A DNA stretch of 36,389 nucleotides from CBDUXT01 sp965371245 (GCA_965371245.1 CBDUXT010000061.1:1-36389); one strand, 5' to 3'; shown: positions 6,794 to 13,447, numbered from the stretch's first letter. A program made the numbers and translations. Notes: generated by a model from the sequence alone, not told the origin.

Positions 6794-7281
6794 GGGGTGT
6801 CCAATCGAAGGCAATCTTCACGCACCCCTGAAAACATGATAACGCCATAGTGATACGGCGCAGGCGGATCGTTGCTCAGGTAGTACACCCAATAACGGGA
6901 CCGGGTGTTTGACTCCATTTTCATTCCAACAATGTAGTAATGAATCCACTCGGATAGTTTTGTGCCTGATACCTCTGCGGACACCTCGTACCAAACGCCC
7001 TGACCTGGCAAATACTTTGGGCCAATCTCTAGTGCTTTGCGTAACCAGGCCCACGCGGTATTACTTTCAATGGAACCAGCCTCGCAAGAGAAATTGCATT
7101 TATCAATTTGCGCTAGTGCTGTATCCCGATTCCAATGTTGGTTCTCTTTCGCCAAGTGGTCGTCCGCTTCACGCGCACCTTTAGTAACCCGTACAGCCTC
7201 GTCAAGTGTAAGTTTCGGCATCTTCGATTCGTTGTTGCTCATCCTTCTCCACCAATCTTTTCGCTCGTTGGATGCGGTCAT
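6790..7281 (-). CDS. Hypothetical protein with borrowed MTASNER start
   Basis: The reading from ATG 7281 gives 163 residues, starting MTASNERKDWWRR. A second possible start, ATG 7242 (MSNNES), follows a close GGAG. The first start shares a 20-base identity (7262-7281 with 6774-6793) with the next gene's start and sits in an ATGA overlap, so I prefer it. The body contains TLDEAVRVTKGAREADDHL and a C-terminal part with WYEVSAEVSGTKLSEWIHYYIVG and YWVYYLS. The family is unknown. Confidence 0.65.
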   Translation of the reverse strand: MTASNERKDWWRRMSNNESKMPKLTLDEAVRVTKGAREADDHLAKENQHWNRDTALAQIDKCNFSCEAGSIESNTAWAWLRKALEIGPKYLPGQGVWYEVSAEVSGTKLSEWIHYYIVGMKMESNTRSRYWVYYLSNDPPAPYHYGVIMFSGVREDCLRLDTP

Positions 7282-7467
7282 CGGGTGCGGTCGCGGAGAT
7301 CGTGCGTCTCGTGGTATTCGCAATCGGGACAGTCGAGACTCACACGACCAGCCATTTGGTCTGGGTCGGCGTAGGCCATCAAACCGCAGCCTACCGATCT
7401 CGAATTCGTCAAGGTCGGGGTGTACGTCGCCACAGTTGAAGCAAGAGCCTTTATTTATCCAAACCAT
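7278..7467 (-). pseudogene. Zinc-ribbon gene, apparently frameshifted
   Basis: From ATG 7467, right after the previous stop, the frame reads MVWINKGSCFNCGDVHPDLDE, with a first cysteine pair at residues 9 and 12. Around 7379 this frame degrades into arginine/proline-rich sequence. The +1 frame from ATG 7379 then reads MAYADPDQMAGRVSLDCPDCEYH and ends at 7278 in an ATGA overlap with the next gene. Joining the two gives a coherent four-cysteine ribbon. This is either a one-base error, a true frameshift mutation, or two overlapping small genes. Confidence 0.5.
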
Positions 7468-7703
7468 CTATTTCCTCGTCCAGTCCGGCCCAAACAGCGG
7501 TGGCCACCACTCATGCCGCCAGCGCATCCAATGGGCGTGGATGGTCATGAGAGTCCCGTCCGCAGCGCCGGGACAATGCTCATGGATAGACTGGAGGCGC
7601 TTGTCGCAGACGCCCTCGTGGTACTTATTGAATTCCTGTGAATCGTCGGCGAAAATACCGCTGCGGCCACGGTGCCATTCGTGGGGCGGAAAGACTCGCT
7701 CAT
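7468..7703 (-). pseudogene. Small aromatic-rich gene needing a -1 frameshift
   Basis: An ATGA overlap with the exonuclease stop gives the start at 7703 (MSESFRP). This frame then becomes Ser/Thr/Arg-rich and looks non-coding. The -1 frame reads HEWHRGRSGIFADDSQEF, later CDKRLQSIHEHC and WMRWRHEWWPPLFGPDW, and stops at 7468, one base before the next ATG. This frame has no start codon upstream. A slip on the CCC codon in CGCCCCACG would join them into one 78-residue protein. A missing C in a homopolymer is the simpler reading. Confidence 0.5.
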
Positions 7704-8308
7704 GCTGCCACCATCAGCCGTTCGCGCATCTCCTCGAGGCCGACGCAGAACGCACGCACGTGCTTCTCGAGCGCCGCGATGAACTCCTCGTCTCGTTCGA
7801 CGCGCATCAGCGCAGGCGGTAGCTCGGGGTGGTAGCTCAGGAAGTCCCACCAGGTGCGCCCAGTGACCCACAGAGAGCCTTGGATTTGTAGCCGATGCTT
7901 GGCCATTACATCCTCCAGACCTAGCAGCGCAGCGACGTGGACGGCCTCGCTAGGGCATTTAATTTCCAGCCCGCCGACGTCGCCAATCAGGCGATCGGGC
8001 GAGCAGCCGGCCATGCGGTCGTCGGTCAGGCAGAACCCGCCGCTGGTAGTCTCGCGGTCGGTTTGTAGTTCGTAGTAGCTAACAGCCCTTTCCTCTAGGT
8101 CGATCCCGCGCAGCATCCAGTCGGACTCGTACTGCTCGACTGGGTGCCCGAGCATCGACTCGGCGATCAGCGTGCAGGCGTAGCGGTTGGACTGCGCCGA
8201 TGGCTTGCCGCTCTTGGTTACGATGCGGTCGAAGCAACTCGACGTCGGAATTCCAAGCCTCGCTTTGGCCCATTCAACCGAGCCAGGATCTACGGGTAGG
8301 TGGATCAT
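7700..8308 (-). CDS. YqaJ/lambda-exonuclease-type recombination nuclease
   Basis: This 202-residue protein starts at ATG 8308, in an ATGA overlap with the small membrane gene. The upstream TTG is less likely. Motifs of the PD-(D/E)XK recombination exonucleases are seen: SPDRL with D105, then GLEIKCPS with E115 and K117, then HRLQIQGSLWVTGRTWWDFLSYHPELPP, where glutamines Q141 and Q143 follow. These enzymes resect DNA ends to give 3' single strands for the annealing partner. Its partner here is the ERF protein encoded just upstream. Confidence 0.88.
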   Translation of the reverse strand: MIHLPVDPGSVEWAKARLGIPTSSCFDRIVTKSGKPSAQSNRYACTLIAESMLGHPVEQYESDWMLRGIDLEERAVSYYELQTDRETTSGGFCLTDDRMAGCSPDRLIGDVGGLEIKCPSEAVHVAALLGLEDVMAKHRLQIQGSLWVTGRTWWDFLSYHPELPPALMRVERDEEFIAALEKHVRAFCVGLEEMRERLMVAA

Positions 8309-8406
8309 CGCCAACCCATCCAGCGCTCAACGACGCGCCCAAAGAATATCCAAAACATTAATCCAAACGACAGCCCAGCCAAGAATGACCAAAGATCGAA
8401 CATCAT
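8305..8406 (-). CDS. 33-residue single-span membrane peptide
   Basis: This short gene lies between the ERF and exonuclease genes with overlapping ATGA junctions at both ends. It reads MMFDLWSFLAGLSFGLMFWIFF followed by GRVVERWMGWR, so one membrane segment is followed by a basic tail on the cytoplasmic side. Two in-frame ATG codons (8406 and 8403) are possible starts. Its role inside a recombination operon is unknown. Confidence 0.68.
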   Translation of the reverse strand: MMFDLWSFLAGLSFGLMFWIFFGRVVERWMGWR

Positions 8407-9164
8407 CCCCGCCTCTTCTTTTCTTCCAGCGCCTTGACGAGTGCGCCGTAGCTCTCTTGCAGAATGTCCTCCACCTTGTCCACCTTGGCGTGCTTGAGGA
8501 ACTTCGCGCGGTCGGCCTTGGAGTCGCGGATTAGTTCATCGAGTAGCGCGGCTTGCGATTCATCGATGCGCGAGAGTGGTGCGCCGCCGTCGGTGTCAGC
8601 GTCCGTCGTAGACAGGCCCAGCACCGAGGTTAACGACTGCCGCTTGCCGTAGGTCAACGCGCTGGCGTGCTTCTGCTGGTCGCTCATGCCCGCCTTGGAC
8701 GTGAATGGGCACGTGAAGTGCGACTCCTTGGAGTGGCCTGCTTCGTGTTCCAGCTTGCACGTCACTGTGATCTCGCCGCCGTTGGTATCCGAGTCCCACC
8801 AGTAGGAGAAGCCGTGCGCCTCGAGGTGCGGGCGTACAACGCGGTCAATCTCATCCAGCGGCGCGAATGTGTACGCGAACGAGCCCGCTTGCACGACCTG
8901 AGTCTTGCGTATCTCGGGGCACTCGGCGCGGAACACCTTGAACGCTGCATTGAATGCCTTGACCGCGTTGCGGTCCTCCATCCGCTCGTACAGGCCGACG
9001 AGCTTTTCCATACTCTCGACGGTGACATCCTTGTCGATTGCAGCGCGTAGCAAGTCGCCTATCTCGCCGCCGCCTGTTGGGGCAAGCGCAGTAGAATCTT
9101 GCGGCGAGACTACTTCGACGTGTTCGGAATCGTCCAGCGTGGCCTGTCGTCTTTTAGTTGTCAT
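8403..9164 (-). CDS. erf: ERF-family single-strand annealing protein
   Basis: The 253-residue protein starts at ATG 9164, six bases after a GAGGAG ribosome site. The ERF core is seen at residues about 52-200: FNAAFKVFRAECPEIRKTQVV, FAYTFAPLDEIDRVVRPHLEAHGFSYWWDSD, and later KHASALTYGKRQSLTSVLGLSTTDADTDGG. ERF proteins anneal single-stranded DNA during recombination and concatemer formation. A charged C-terminal helix (ALLDELIRDSKADRAKFLKHAKVDKVEDIL) may bind the nuclease or DNA-binding protein. It is followed by a membrane peptide and the YqaJ-type exonuclease, forming a recombination pair. Confidence 0.9.
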   Translation of the reverse strand: MTTKRRQATLDDSEHVEVVSPQDSTALAPTGGGEIGDLLRAAIDKDVTVESMEKLVGLYERMEDRNAVKAFNAAFKVFRAECPEIRKTQVVQAGSFAYTFAPLDEIDRVVRPHLEAHGFSYWWDSDTNGGEITVTCKLEHEAGHSKESHFTCPFTSKAGMSDQQKHASALTYGKRQSLTSVLGLSTTDADTDGGAPLSRIDESQAALLDELIRDSKADRAKFLKHAKVDKVEDILQESYGALVKALEEKKRRG

Positions 9165-9201
9165 GCAGTCTCCTCGCGCTCCGCTCCCGTGGCGTGGCTG
9201 G

Positions 9202-10491
9202 TTAAGGGGTGGCGCATACCACCGACCCGTCTTCAATGACGATTGCCCCGGGCTGATCGTCCTCTACGCGCTCAATCCACAGTTGAGCATCGGCCTTAGC
9301 CGCCATCTCGGAGACGACCTTCATACCATCCTCGTCGAGCAGTGAGCCGTCGCGGATGAGGAGGACCCGGAGCTTCGGATTCGCGGCCAGTCCGATCGCC
9401 ACGGAGACCCGGAGCTGTTCGGCCTGTGATGCCTGCTCGAACGGTAGCCCGCCGAGCGTGACCCGGCCGTCGTCATCGAACCCGAGACCCTCGACGGGGA
9501 ACTCGATCGCGGCGAGCTTGGCCGCCTTGTCCTCGTCGATACCGTCGATCCCCCGAGTCAACGCCCGAACTTTCGAGTCCAGATTATTGACTTCGACGCC
9601 AAGCCCTTTGCGATCGGCGTTCTCCCGGACCTTCCGGTTGTTCCCCTCGAGCTCGGCCAGCCGGGTGCGGAACACGCCGATGTCGGCATCCTCGAGCTTC
9701 GCTGCGGCCGTGGCCAGTTCGTCGGCTTCCGCCTTGGCCTTCTTGTGCTCGTGAGCCGCGCCGCTCAGGTGGGTATTCAAACGCTCAATACGTTGCTGTG
9801 CCTCGAAAATGTCGGACTCGAGACTTGCTACCGTGTCCGCCTTGACCTGTGCGATGTTTGCTGCGGTGTCGGCGGCGTGGCGTCCGTCTGCGTTCTCGTC
9901 GTTCCCGGCCTGAGCTGCCTGCATCTCTTCGACCACCGCGGCGGAGGACTCCTCAACATCCCCAGCACCCTCGTGAGGACCCGGGGCACCATCGAAACGC
10001 GCCTTGGCTGCCTTGAGGTCCCGGCTCGCGTTGGTCCGGTTGGCGAACAGATTGGCGCGCTTGATGTCGAGCGGAGCGAGGTCGAGATCGACGAGCTGGC
10101 GTAGGGTGTCGGCCTGCTCGGTTGGCTTACACCTAGAGAATTTGAGCGGGTCGAACGTTAGATTTCCGACGAGTCGATCGAGAACCGTCTGCGGGCTCAA
10201 CTGGATCTCGCCGTTGGACTCGACCGAGAGCGACCCGCCGCCGCCCTTCGTGAACGTGCGCCGGACCTTGAACTCACCGAGATCGCAGACAACCTCGGCG
10301 CTCTTGGCGCCCTTGCGCACGGGCTCCGGACATTGCGACGACTTGCCAGCGAGGGCGTACTCGATGGAGTCCAGGACACTCGACTTCCCGGCGCCGTTCT
10401 TGCCGGTGATGCAGACGACCGATCCGTCGGGAGTAATCTCAACGGCGTAGAGCCGCTTGACGTTGCTCGTAGTGAGCTTGACAATCTTCAT
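9202..10491 (-). CDS. RecF/SbcC-like AAA ATPase
   Basis: The 429-residue protein starts at ATG 10491, eight bases after GGAGG. Walker A is GKNGAGKS (residues 30-37). The N-terminal strand pattern (KIVKLTTSNVKRLYAVEI) is that of SMC/RecF/Rad50 ATPases. A central coiled-coil region (about 160-320, with LESDIFEAQQRIERLNTHL) separates it from the C-terminal ATPase half with LGGLPFEQASQAEQLRVSVAIGLAANPKLRVLLIRDGSLLDEDG, where the signature-like Q and the Walker B-like LLIRDG are present. Such phage proteins are found beside annealing proteins and are thought to aid recombination. It is much shorter than host Rad50. Confidence 0.85.
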   Translation of the reverse strand: MKIVKLTTSNVKRLYAVEITPDGSVVCITGKNGAGKSSVLDSIEYALAGKSSQCPEPVRKGAKSAEVVCDLGEFKVRRTFTKGGGGSLSVESNGEIQLSPQTVLDRLVGNLTFDPLKFSRCKPTEQADTLRQLVDLDLAPLDIKRANLFANRTNASRDLKAAKARFDGAPGPHEGAGDVEESSAAVVEEMQAAQAGNDENADGRHAADTAANIAQVKADTVASLESDIFEAQQRIERLNTHLSGAAHEHKKAKAEADELATAAAKLEDADIGVFRTRLAELEGNNRKVRENADRKGLGVEVNNLDSKVRALTRGIDGIDEDKAAKLAAIEFPVEGLGFDDDGRVTLGGLPFEQASQAEQLRVSVAIGLAANPKLRVLLIRDGSLLDEDGMKVVSEMAAKADAQLWIERVEDDQPGAIVIEDGSVVCATP

Positions 10492-10541
10492 ATTCCATAC
10501 CTCCGTTCAAGTCGTTCATCGTCATAGGCCCTTTCACTCAC
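10488..10541 (-). CDS. 17-codon coupling ORF upstream of the ATPase gene
   Basis: A GTG at 10541 lies in a GTGA overlap with the previous stop, and the frame stops at 10488 in an ATGA overlap with the ATPase start. It would encode MSERAYDDERLERRYGI. The GGAGG ribosome site of the ATPase lies inside it. It may be a leader that couples translation, or simply spacer sequence. Confidence 0.4.
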   Translation of the reverse strand: MSERAYDDERLERRYGI

Positions 10542-10714
10542 GGTCTCCCCCTATCCCGCATGTACTGGCGCAAATCGTCCAGGTGTTCTTGCGCGTCGCC
10601 ACCGTCGCAATCCATCGTGTGATGCTCGCGTGAGCCGCAGTCCTCGCATGGGTCGGTGTGGTAGTCGTTGACGGTTGCGCCGTTGGACTCGACGCCGCTG
10701 CAAAGCCTATTCAT
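10538..10714 (-). CDS. 58-residue Cys/His-rich protein
   Basis: This gene starts at ATG 10714 in an ATGA overlap. The protein has C5, then PCEDCGSREHHTMDCDGGDAQEHLDDL at about 22-45, with cysteines at 23, 26 and 36 plus two histidines. A zinc site is plausible. No family is recognised. Confidence 0.65.
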   Translation of the reverse strand: MNRLCSGVESNGATVNDYHTDPCEDCGSREHHTMDCDGGDAQEHLDDLRQYMRDRGRP

Positions 10715-10917
10715 GCGACACCGACCCCGGAGAACTCTCGATCTATACGGATAACATGGTGGGGGCCAAGCCCCCTCGAGGGCTCAGCACCGCACTTCGG
10801 GCACGTCGCGAGCGCGTCGCGTCGGTCGGCGTTCCACTCGAATTCGCAGTTGTAACAGATTGCGGTATAAGTAATGTTCGCGTCGCCACCCTTGACGCAT
10901 TGGTAGCGGGTGGTCAC
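10711..10917 (-). CDS. 68-residue zinc-ribbon protein
   Basis: This protein starts at GTG 10917 (MTTRYQCVKGG). It has CYNC (about 21-24) and CPKC (about 39-42), the layout of a treble or ribbon zinc site with 14 residues between the pairs. It is flanked by overlapping junctions. The function is unknown. Confidence 0.7.
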   Translation of the reverse strand: MTTRYQCVKGGDANITYTAICYNCEFEWNADRRDALATCPKCGAEPSRGLGPHHVIRIDREFSGVGVA

Positions 10918-11072
10918 TATTCGTCCACCTTTTCGAGTTCTTCGGCCAACGCATCCAGCGGTTTACTTATCACCCGTTCGTGTTCTCGTGTGTCCAGCAG
11001 GGTTTCAACGGCACGCGCCGGCACGTTCACGATGCGAACTGGTAGTGCCAACAGTTTTCCAAGTAGTCCCAT
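10917..11072 (-). CDS. 51-residue hypothetical protein
   Basis: This protein starts at ATG 11072 (TGATG overlap). It reads MGLLGKLLALPVRIVNVPARAVETLL followed by an acidic helix ending in EELEKVDE. This amphipathic pattern with a hydrophobic start suggests membrane or protein contact. The longer open frame upstream is a shadow. Confidence 0.62.
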   Translation of the reverse strand: MGLLGKLLALPVRIVNVPARAVETLLDTREHERVISKPLDALAEELEKVDE

Positions 11073-11203
11073 CAGATAGCCCCCAGCATCCACGCGACGA
11101 ACGCGACAACGACCTCGATGTACGTGCACCAGAACGCGACAAGCGGATAGTCAATGTCGGGTCGCTTGCGGTGCGTGGCTAGGATTGGTTTGTAGGTGGT
11201 CAT
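11072..11203 (-). CDS. 43-residue membrane peptide
   Basis: This small gene is coupled by ATGA at its start (ATG 11203) and by TGATG at its end. It reads MTTYKPILATHRKRPDIDYP and then a C-terminal membrane segment VAFWCTYIEVVVAFVAWMLGAI. It has a basic N-terminus and one span. The function is unknown. Confidence 0.65.
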   Translation of the reverse strand: MTTYKPILATHRKRPDIDYPLVAFWCTYIEVVVAFVAWMLGAI

Positions 11204-11445
11204 GGAATATCCTTCGCAAACTCTGGCAGCGCTTCATAAAAAGCGAACTGGCCCGGCTCACTATGGCAACTGTAGGTTTTAACTTTCGTGAACGCGCCGG
11301 GTTTGGTTGGCTGCGTCCACCAATGAATCTTGTAGCGGGTGACAATTTTAGCGTCCTTTAAGAGCCAACACTCTTTGATGCCTAATTCATTGTTCCCGTT
11401 GTAGAAGTTCTCGCGACAGCCCGCACATTTCTTCGTGCTTCTCAT
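11200..11445 (-). CDS. 81-residue hypothetical protein with N-terminal CxxC
   Basis: The real reading starts at ATG 11445 (MRSTKKCAGCRENFYNG) in an ATGA overlap. It carries a CAGC pair near the start and further cysteines (KECWLL, SCHSEPG). The longer open frame upstream is a shadow. It resembles small RNA- or DNA-binding ribbons, but no family is recognised. Confidence 0.6.
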   Translation of the reverse strand: MRSTKKCAGCRENFYNGNNELGIKECWLLKDAKIVTRYKIHWWTQPTKPGAFTKVKTYSCHSEPGQFAFYEALPEFAKDIP

Positions 11446-11546
11446 GCCAACCACCCAAACTGCGCACACCCGCGCAAGAGTCGGTGCACGAGAAAATGAA
11501 ACGGACCGCGACACCATGCGTGGCAGTTGCATTGGATAAGTCTCAT
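11442..11546 (-). CDS. 34-residue Cys/His-rich peptide
   Basis: Its start at ATG 11546 overlaps the previous stop as TAATG, and its stop overlaps the next start as ATGA. It reads MRLIQCNCHAWCRGPFHFLVH, so four or more metal-binding side chains are packed into 15 residues. Double coupling is the main support. Confidence 0.5.
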   Translation of the reverse strand: MRLIQCNCHAWCRGPFHFLVHRLLRGCAQFGWLA

Positions 11547-11929
11547 TAGCGGAACTCCACATCTTCGCCAGCGTCTGCGGCATGGCGCAGCCCGTCGATG
11601 AATTGCTGCGTTCTCTCGACGTAGCTCCCGATATGACCCCCGCCATCCTCACCGACCAGTTTTGGCAGTAACTCGTCAAGTTTGTCGGCGATTGCGGCAC
11701 AGTTTCCGTGCGGTATGTCGCCGTCACAATCCGAATGGCTAAGCAGTTCGTGCAGCGGGTTGGTGTTCAGGTTCGACCAGGGGATTCCGCCTCGACCGTC
11801 ACTGGATATCGGGCAGAAGCCTTCCATTTTGTCGAGATCAATTCCCACTGCTTGAGCGATCCTATTGCGCCAACGGTGAAACGCGCTGTACGCTCCGTGC
11901 CAGCAGTCGTGAGTCGTGTCAAGCCCCAT
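11546..11929 (-). CDS. Hypothetical phage protein, 127 residues
   Basis: This protein starts at ATG 11929 (MGLDTTHDCWHGAYSAFHRWR), where the previous stop overlaps as TGATG. It contains ISSDGRGGIPWSNLNTNPLHELLSHSDCDGDI. The pattern of a Trp/His-rich start, LHELLSHSDCDG and a late DKLDELLPKL helix is one I have seen in many phage proteins of unknown function. Its role is unknown. Confidence 0.75.
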   Translation of the reverse strand: MGLDTTHDCWHGAYSAFHRWRNRIAQAVGIDLDKMEGFCPISSDGRGGIPWSNLNTNPLHELLSHSDCDGDIPHGNCAAIADKLDELLPKLVGEDGGGHIGSYVERTQQFIDGLRHAADAGEDVEFR

Positions 11930-12111
11930 CACGCCACGCCTAATTTCGCCTTGATATCGTGGATCTCAGCCTTGTCCTTGGCGTTAGCGGTGTCACGGCG
12001 AGCGATCTGCTTTTGCAGCACCGCGACGCGCTTGGTCGCTTTGTCCATCTCGGCCCACTTTGAGTCGAGGGTTGGCTTGGTCTGTGTCGGGTCTACTTGT
12101 TCAACGCTCAT
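11929..12111 (-). CDS. 60-residue coiled-coil protein
   Basis: This protein starts at ATG 12111 (MSVEQVDPTQTKPTLDSKWAE) in an ATGA overlap. Residues 22-57 form a charged heptad-like helix, MDKATKRVAVLQKQIARRD and onward. The family is unknown. The longer upstream frame is a shadow of the neighbouring ribbon gene. Confidence 0.62.
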   Translation of the reverse strand: MSVEQVDPTQTKPTLDSKWAEMDKATKRVAVLQKQIARRDTANAKDKAEIHDIKAKLGVA

Positions 12112-12272
12112 GCGACTCTCCGTGCCGCGTGTTCGTCTGCGCAACGTTCGGCACAAAAACAGCGGACTAGGGATGTGTCGTCGCATCGATCCAACCTGTC
12201 ATAAAAGCCTTTCGCGTCGGCTTCCACAAAGCGCCCGCAGTTGGGGCACCGTAGTTCGTGTTGTCCACTCAT
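12108..12272 (-). CDS. 54-residue zinc-ribbon protein
   Basis: This protein starts at ATG 12272 in an ATGA overlap and ends in one. It reads MSGQHELRCPNCGRFVEADAKGFYD, then RCFCAERCADEHA. The CPNC and CFCAERC clusters form a likely zinc site. The function is unknown. Confidence 0.7.
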   Translation of the reverse strand: MSGQHELRCPNCGRFVEADAKGFYDRLDRCDDTSLVRCFCAERCADEHAARRVA

Positions 12273-12508
12273 CCGCTCACCCCTTTCATATATTTCCGTT
12301 CCAGTTGTTCTGCGTCGTAGGCTATTTCGGACTGGTGGTTGGCACGCCCCGCTTGCTCCCCGTTGTGGTACGACGCGGCCATGGCTCGATCGGCAACCCG
12401 TCGCACCTTCGCCACGCGCACAACGCCGATGAGGTCCACCAGTTTGGACAATTCGTCAATCCAGTCGCGTAGTGCGGCGTTGATTGCTAAACGTCTGTCG
12501 TGGCTCAT
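12269..12508 (-). CDS. 79-residue helical protein
   Basis: This protein starts at ATG 12508 (MSHDRRLAINAALRDWIDEL) in an ATGA overlap. It is mainly helical, with YHNGEQAGRANHQSEIAYDAEQLERKY at the C-terminus. No family is recognised. The upstream extension of the open frame is a shadow. Confidence 0.62.
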   Translation of the reverse strand: MSHDRRLAINAALRDWIDELSKLVDLIGVVRVAKVRRVADRAMAASYHNGEQAGRANHQSEIAYDAEQLERKYMKGVSG

Positions 12509-12810
12509 CGCAGCAACCTGTAGCGGAACAGCCCGCGCTTGACGTACTCGCGCTGAATGATATGTGAGCCGAATTTGCACTTGCGCAGGTCGCGCAATCG
12601 TGCGCTGATGCTCGCTTCGGGGTCGCAAGTGACACGGCTCAGTTCAGCCAACGTGAACCACTCACCGCAGCGCATCGCGGCCCACACGCGCCCGTGCTGG
12701 CCCTTGAGCCGCTCGCCGTCGCGCTTGTGGTTGTACGTGCGGCCATCGGGGCGTGGTGCCGAGTAGTCGAGTAGTGGCCCGCCGAGGTTGTGTAGTTGGG
12801 TGCGGGTCAT
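12505..12810 (-). CDS. Winged helix-turn-helix DNA-binding protein
   Basis: This is a 101-residue protein. Residues about 38-100 (GQHGRVWAAMRCGEWFTLAELSRVTCDPEASISARLRDLRKCKFG) show the helix-turn-helix and wing order of small phage wHTH proteins: helix 1, ELSRVTCDPEAS turn, SISARLRDLRK recognition helix, then a beta wing (HIIQREYVKRGLFRYRLL). It may act as an early regulator or DNA-architecture protein. The start lies in an ATGA overlap. Confidence 0.75.
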   Translation of the reverse strand: MTRTQLHNLGGPLLDYSAPRPDGRTYNHKRDGERLKGQHGRVWAAMRCGEWFTLAELSRVTCDPEASISARLRDLRKCKFGSHIIQREYVKRGLFRYRLLR

Positions 12811-13076
12811 GATGGTAATGGCCCTACCATTTTCTCTAAGCCAGCCCGCGCCTCGTTATGACTGACGGGTCGGTCAAGGTCGGCTCCCGCCGCGACGGCA
12901 ACCCCGAGCATCATCATCGCCATGGCCACCGCATCGTCACCGTACTTCTCGCGGAGTTGTCCCGTGGTGTGAAACGCGAACAATCGCAGCGTCGCGACGG
13001 CTAGGTCATCGCTCGCCGGCTTAGGCTCGATGCCGAACATCCGGTTGAACTGTTCTTCGTTGAGTTGGTCGCTCAT
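12807..13076 (-). CDS. 89-residue hypothetical protein
   Basis: This protein starts at ATG 13076 (MSDQLNEEQFNRMFGIEP) in an ATGA overlap with the membrane gene. It is acidic with a hydrophobic helix (VAMAMMMLGVAVAAGADL) that is more likely a buried helix than a membrane span. No family is recognised. The longer open frame upstream is a shadow. Confidence 0.62.
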   Translation of the reverse strand: MSDQLNEEQFNRMFGIEPKPASDDLAVATLRLFAFHTTGQLREKYGDDAVAMAMMMLGVAVAAGADLDRPVSHNEARAGLEKMVGPLPS

Positions 13077-13213
13077 GCCGCCGCCACCGCGAGCGCGATG
13101 TACGCGATCAGCGCGAGGAAGCCGAACACCAGCGAGACGAAGAACGCGGCCCACGACACGAGCCACACTATCTTGATCCAATCGCCGAGCATCCACTCGC
13201 GGGCGTCGCTCAT
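13073..13213 (-). CDS. 46-residue membrane protein
   Basis: This protein is coupled by ATGA to the ribbon-helix-helix gene before it and to the gene after it. It reads MSDAREWMLGDWIKIVWLVSWAAFFVSLVFGFLALIAYIALAVAAA, with a nearly continuous hydrophobic part from residue 14 to the end, so one long or two short spans. The function is unknown. It is the second gene of the early operon. Confidence 0.7.
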   Translation of the reverse strand: MSDAREWMLGDWIKIVWLVSWAAFFVSLVFGFLALIAYIALAVAAA

Positions 13214-13359
13214 GCCGCACTCTTTTTCAGGTACTGAGATACGGCCGCTCGGATGATCGCAGCAATCGTTCGATCGCGACGTTCTGCTAGTTCACGCAAA
13301 CGATCTAACGTTTCCGAGTCGAAGCGGACGTAGGCGATATCGGTTTTGGTTGTGTCCAT
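13210..13359 (-). CDS. Ribbon-helix-helix (CopG/Arc-type) regulator
   Basis: This 49-residue protein starts at ATG 13359. A longer frame to 13395 would begin upstream of the transcription start and is rejected. It has the full fold: strand TDIAYVRF (6-13), helix A SETLDRLRELAERRD (15-29), helix B TIAAIIRAAVSQYLKK (30-46). These proteins bind DNA as dimers. It is the first gene of the early operon. The promoter directly before it carries repeated ATCTTG-type half-sites, so it is probably its own regulator. Confidence 0.85.
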   Translation of the reverse strand: MDTTKTDIAYVRFDSETLDRLRELAERRDRTIAAIIRAAVSQYLKKSAA

Positions 13360-13363
13360 GTGG

Positions 13364-13405
13364 ACAAGATAAATCCACACGAACGGGTTTGTCAAGATAT
13401 CTTGT
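13364..13405 (-). promoter_or_regulatory. Early promoter with candidate RHH operators, leaderless
   Basis: On the minus strand TTGACA (13390-13395) and TATCTT (13366-13371) are separated by 18 bases. The -10 ends six bases before the ATG at 13359, so transcription should start at the ATG itself. A perfect 12-base palindrome, CAAGATATCTTG (13393-13404), overlaps the -35 box. Another ACAAGAT half-site (plus strand, 13364-13370) covers the -10 box. A repressor on these sites would block the promoter. Confidence 0.65.
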
Positions 13406-13447
13406 CGATTATTTACGCCGCTAGAAAAGGGCGGGGAGGTGGGCTAA

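Noticed and set aside
7037..7822. Plus-strand open frame of 261 codons
   Set aside because: It is antisense to the early small genes and the exonuclease end, rich in Ser/Arg/Pro, and has no ribosome site or motif.
13360..13395. Upstream start of the ribbon-helix-helix gene (61 residues)
   Set aside because: The extra 12 residues would lie within and upstream of the -10 box, so the predicted transcript does not contain them.
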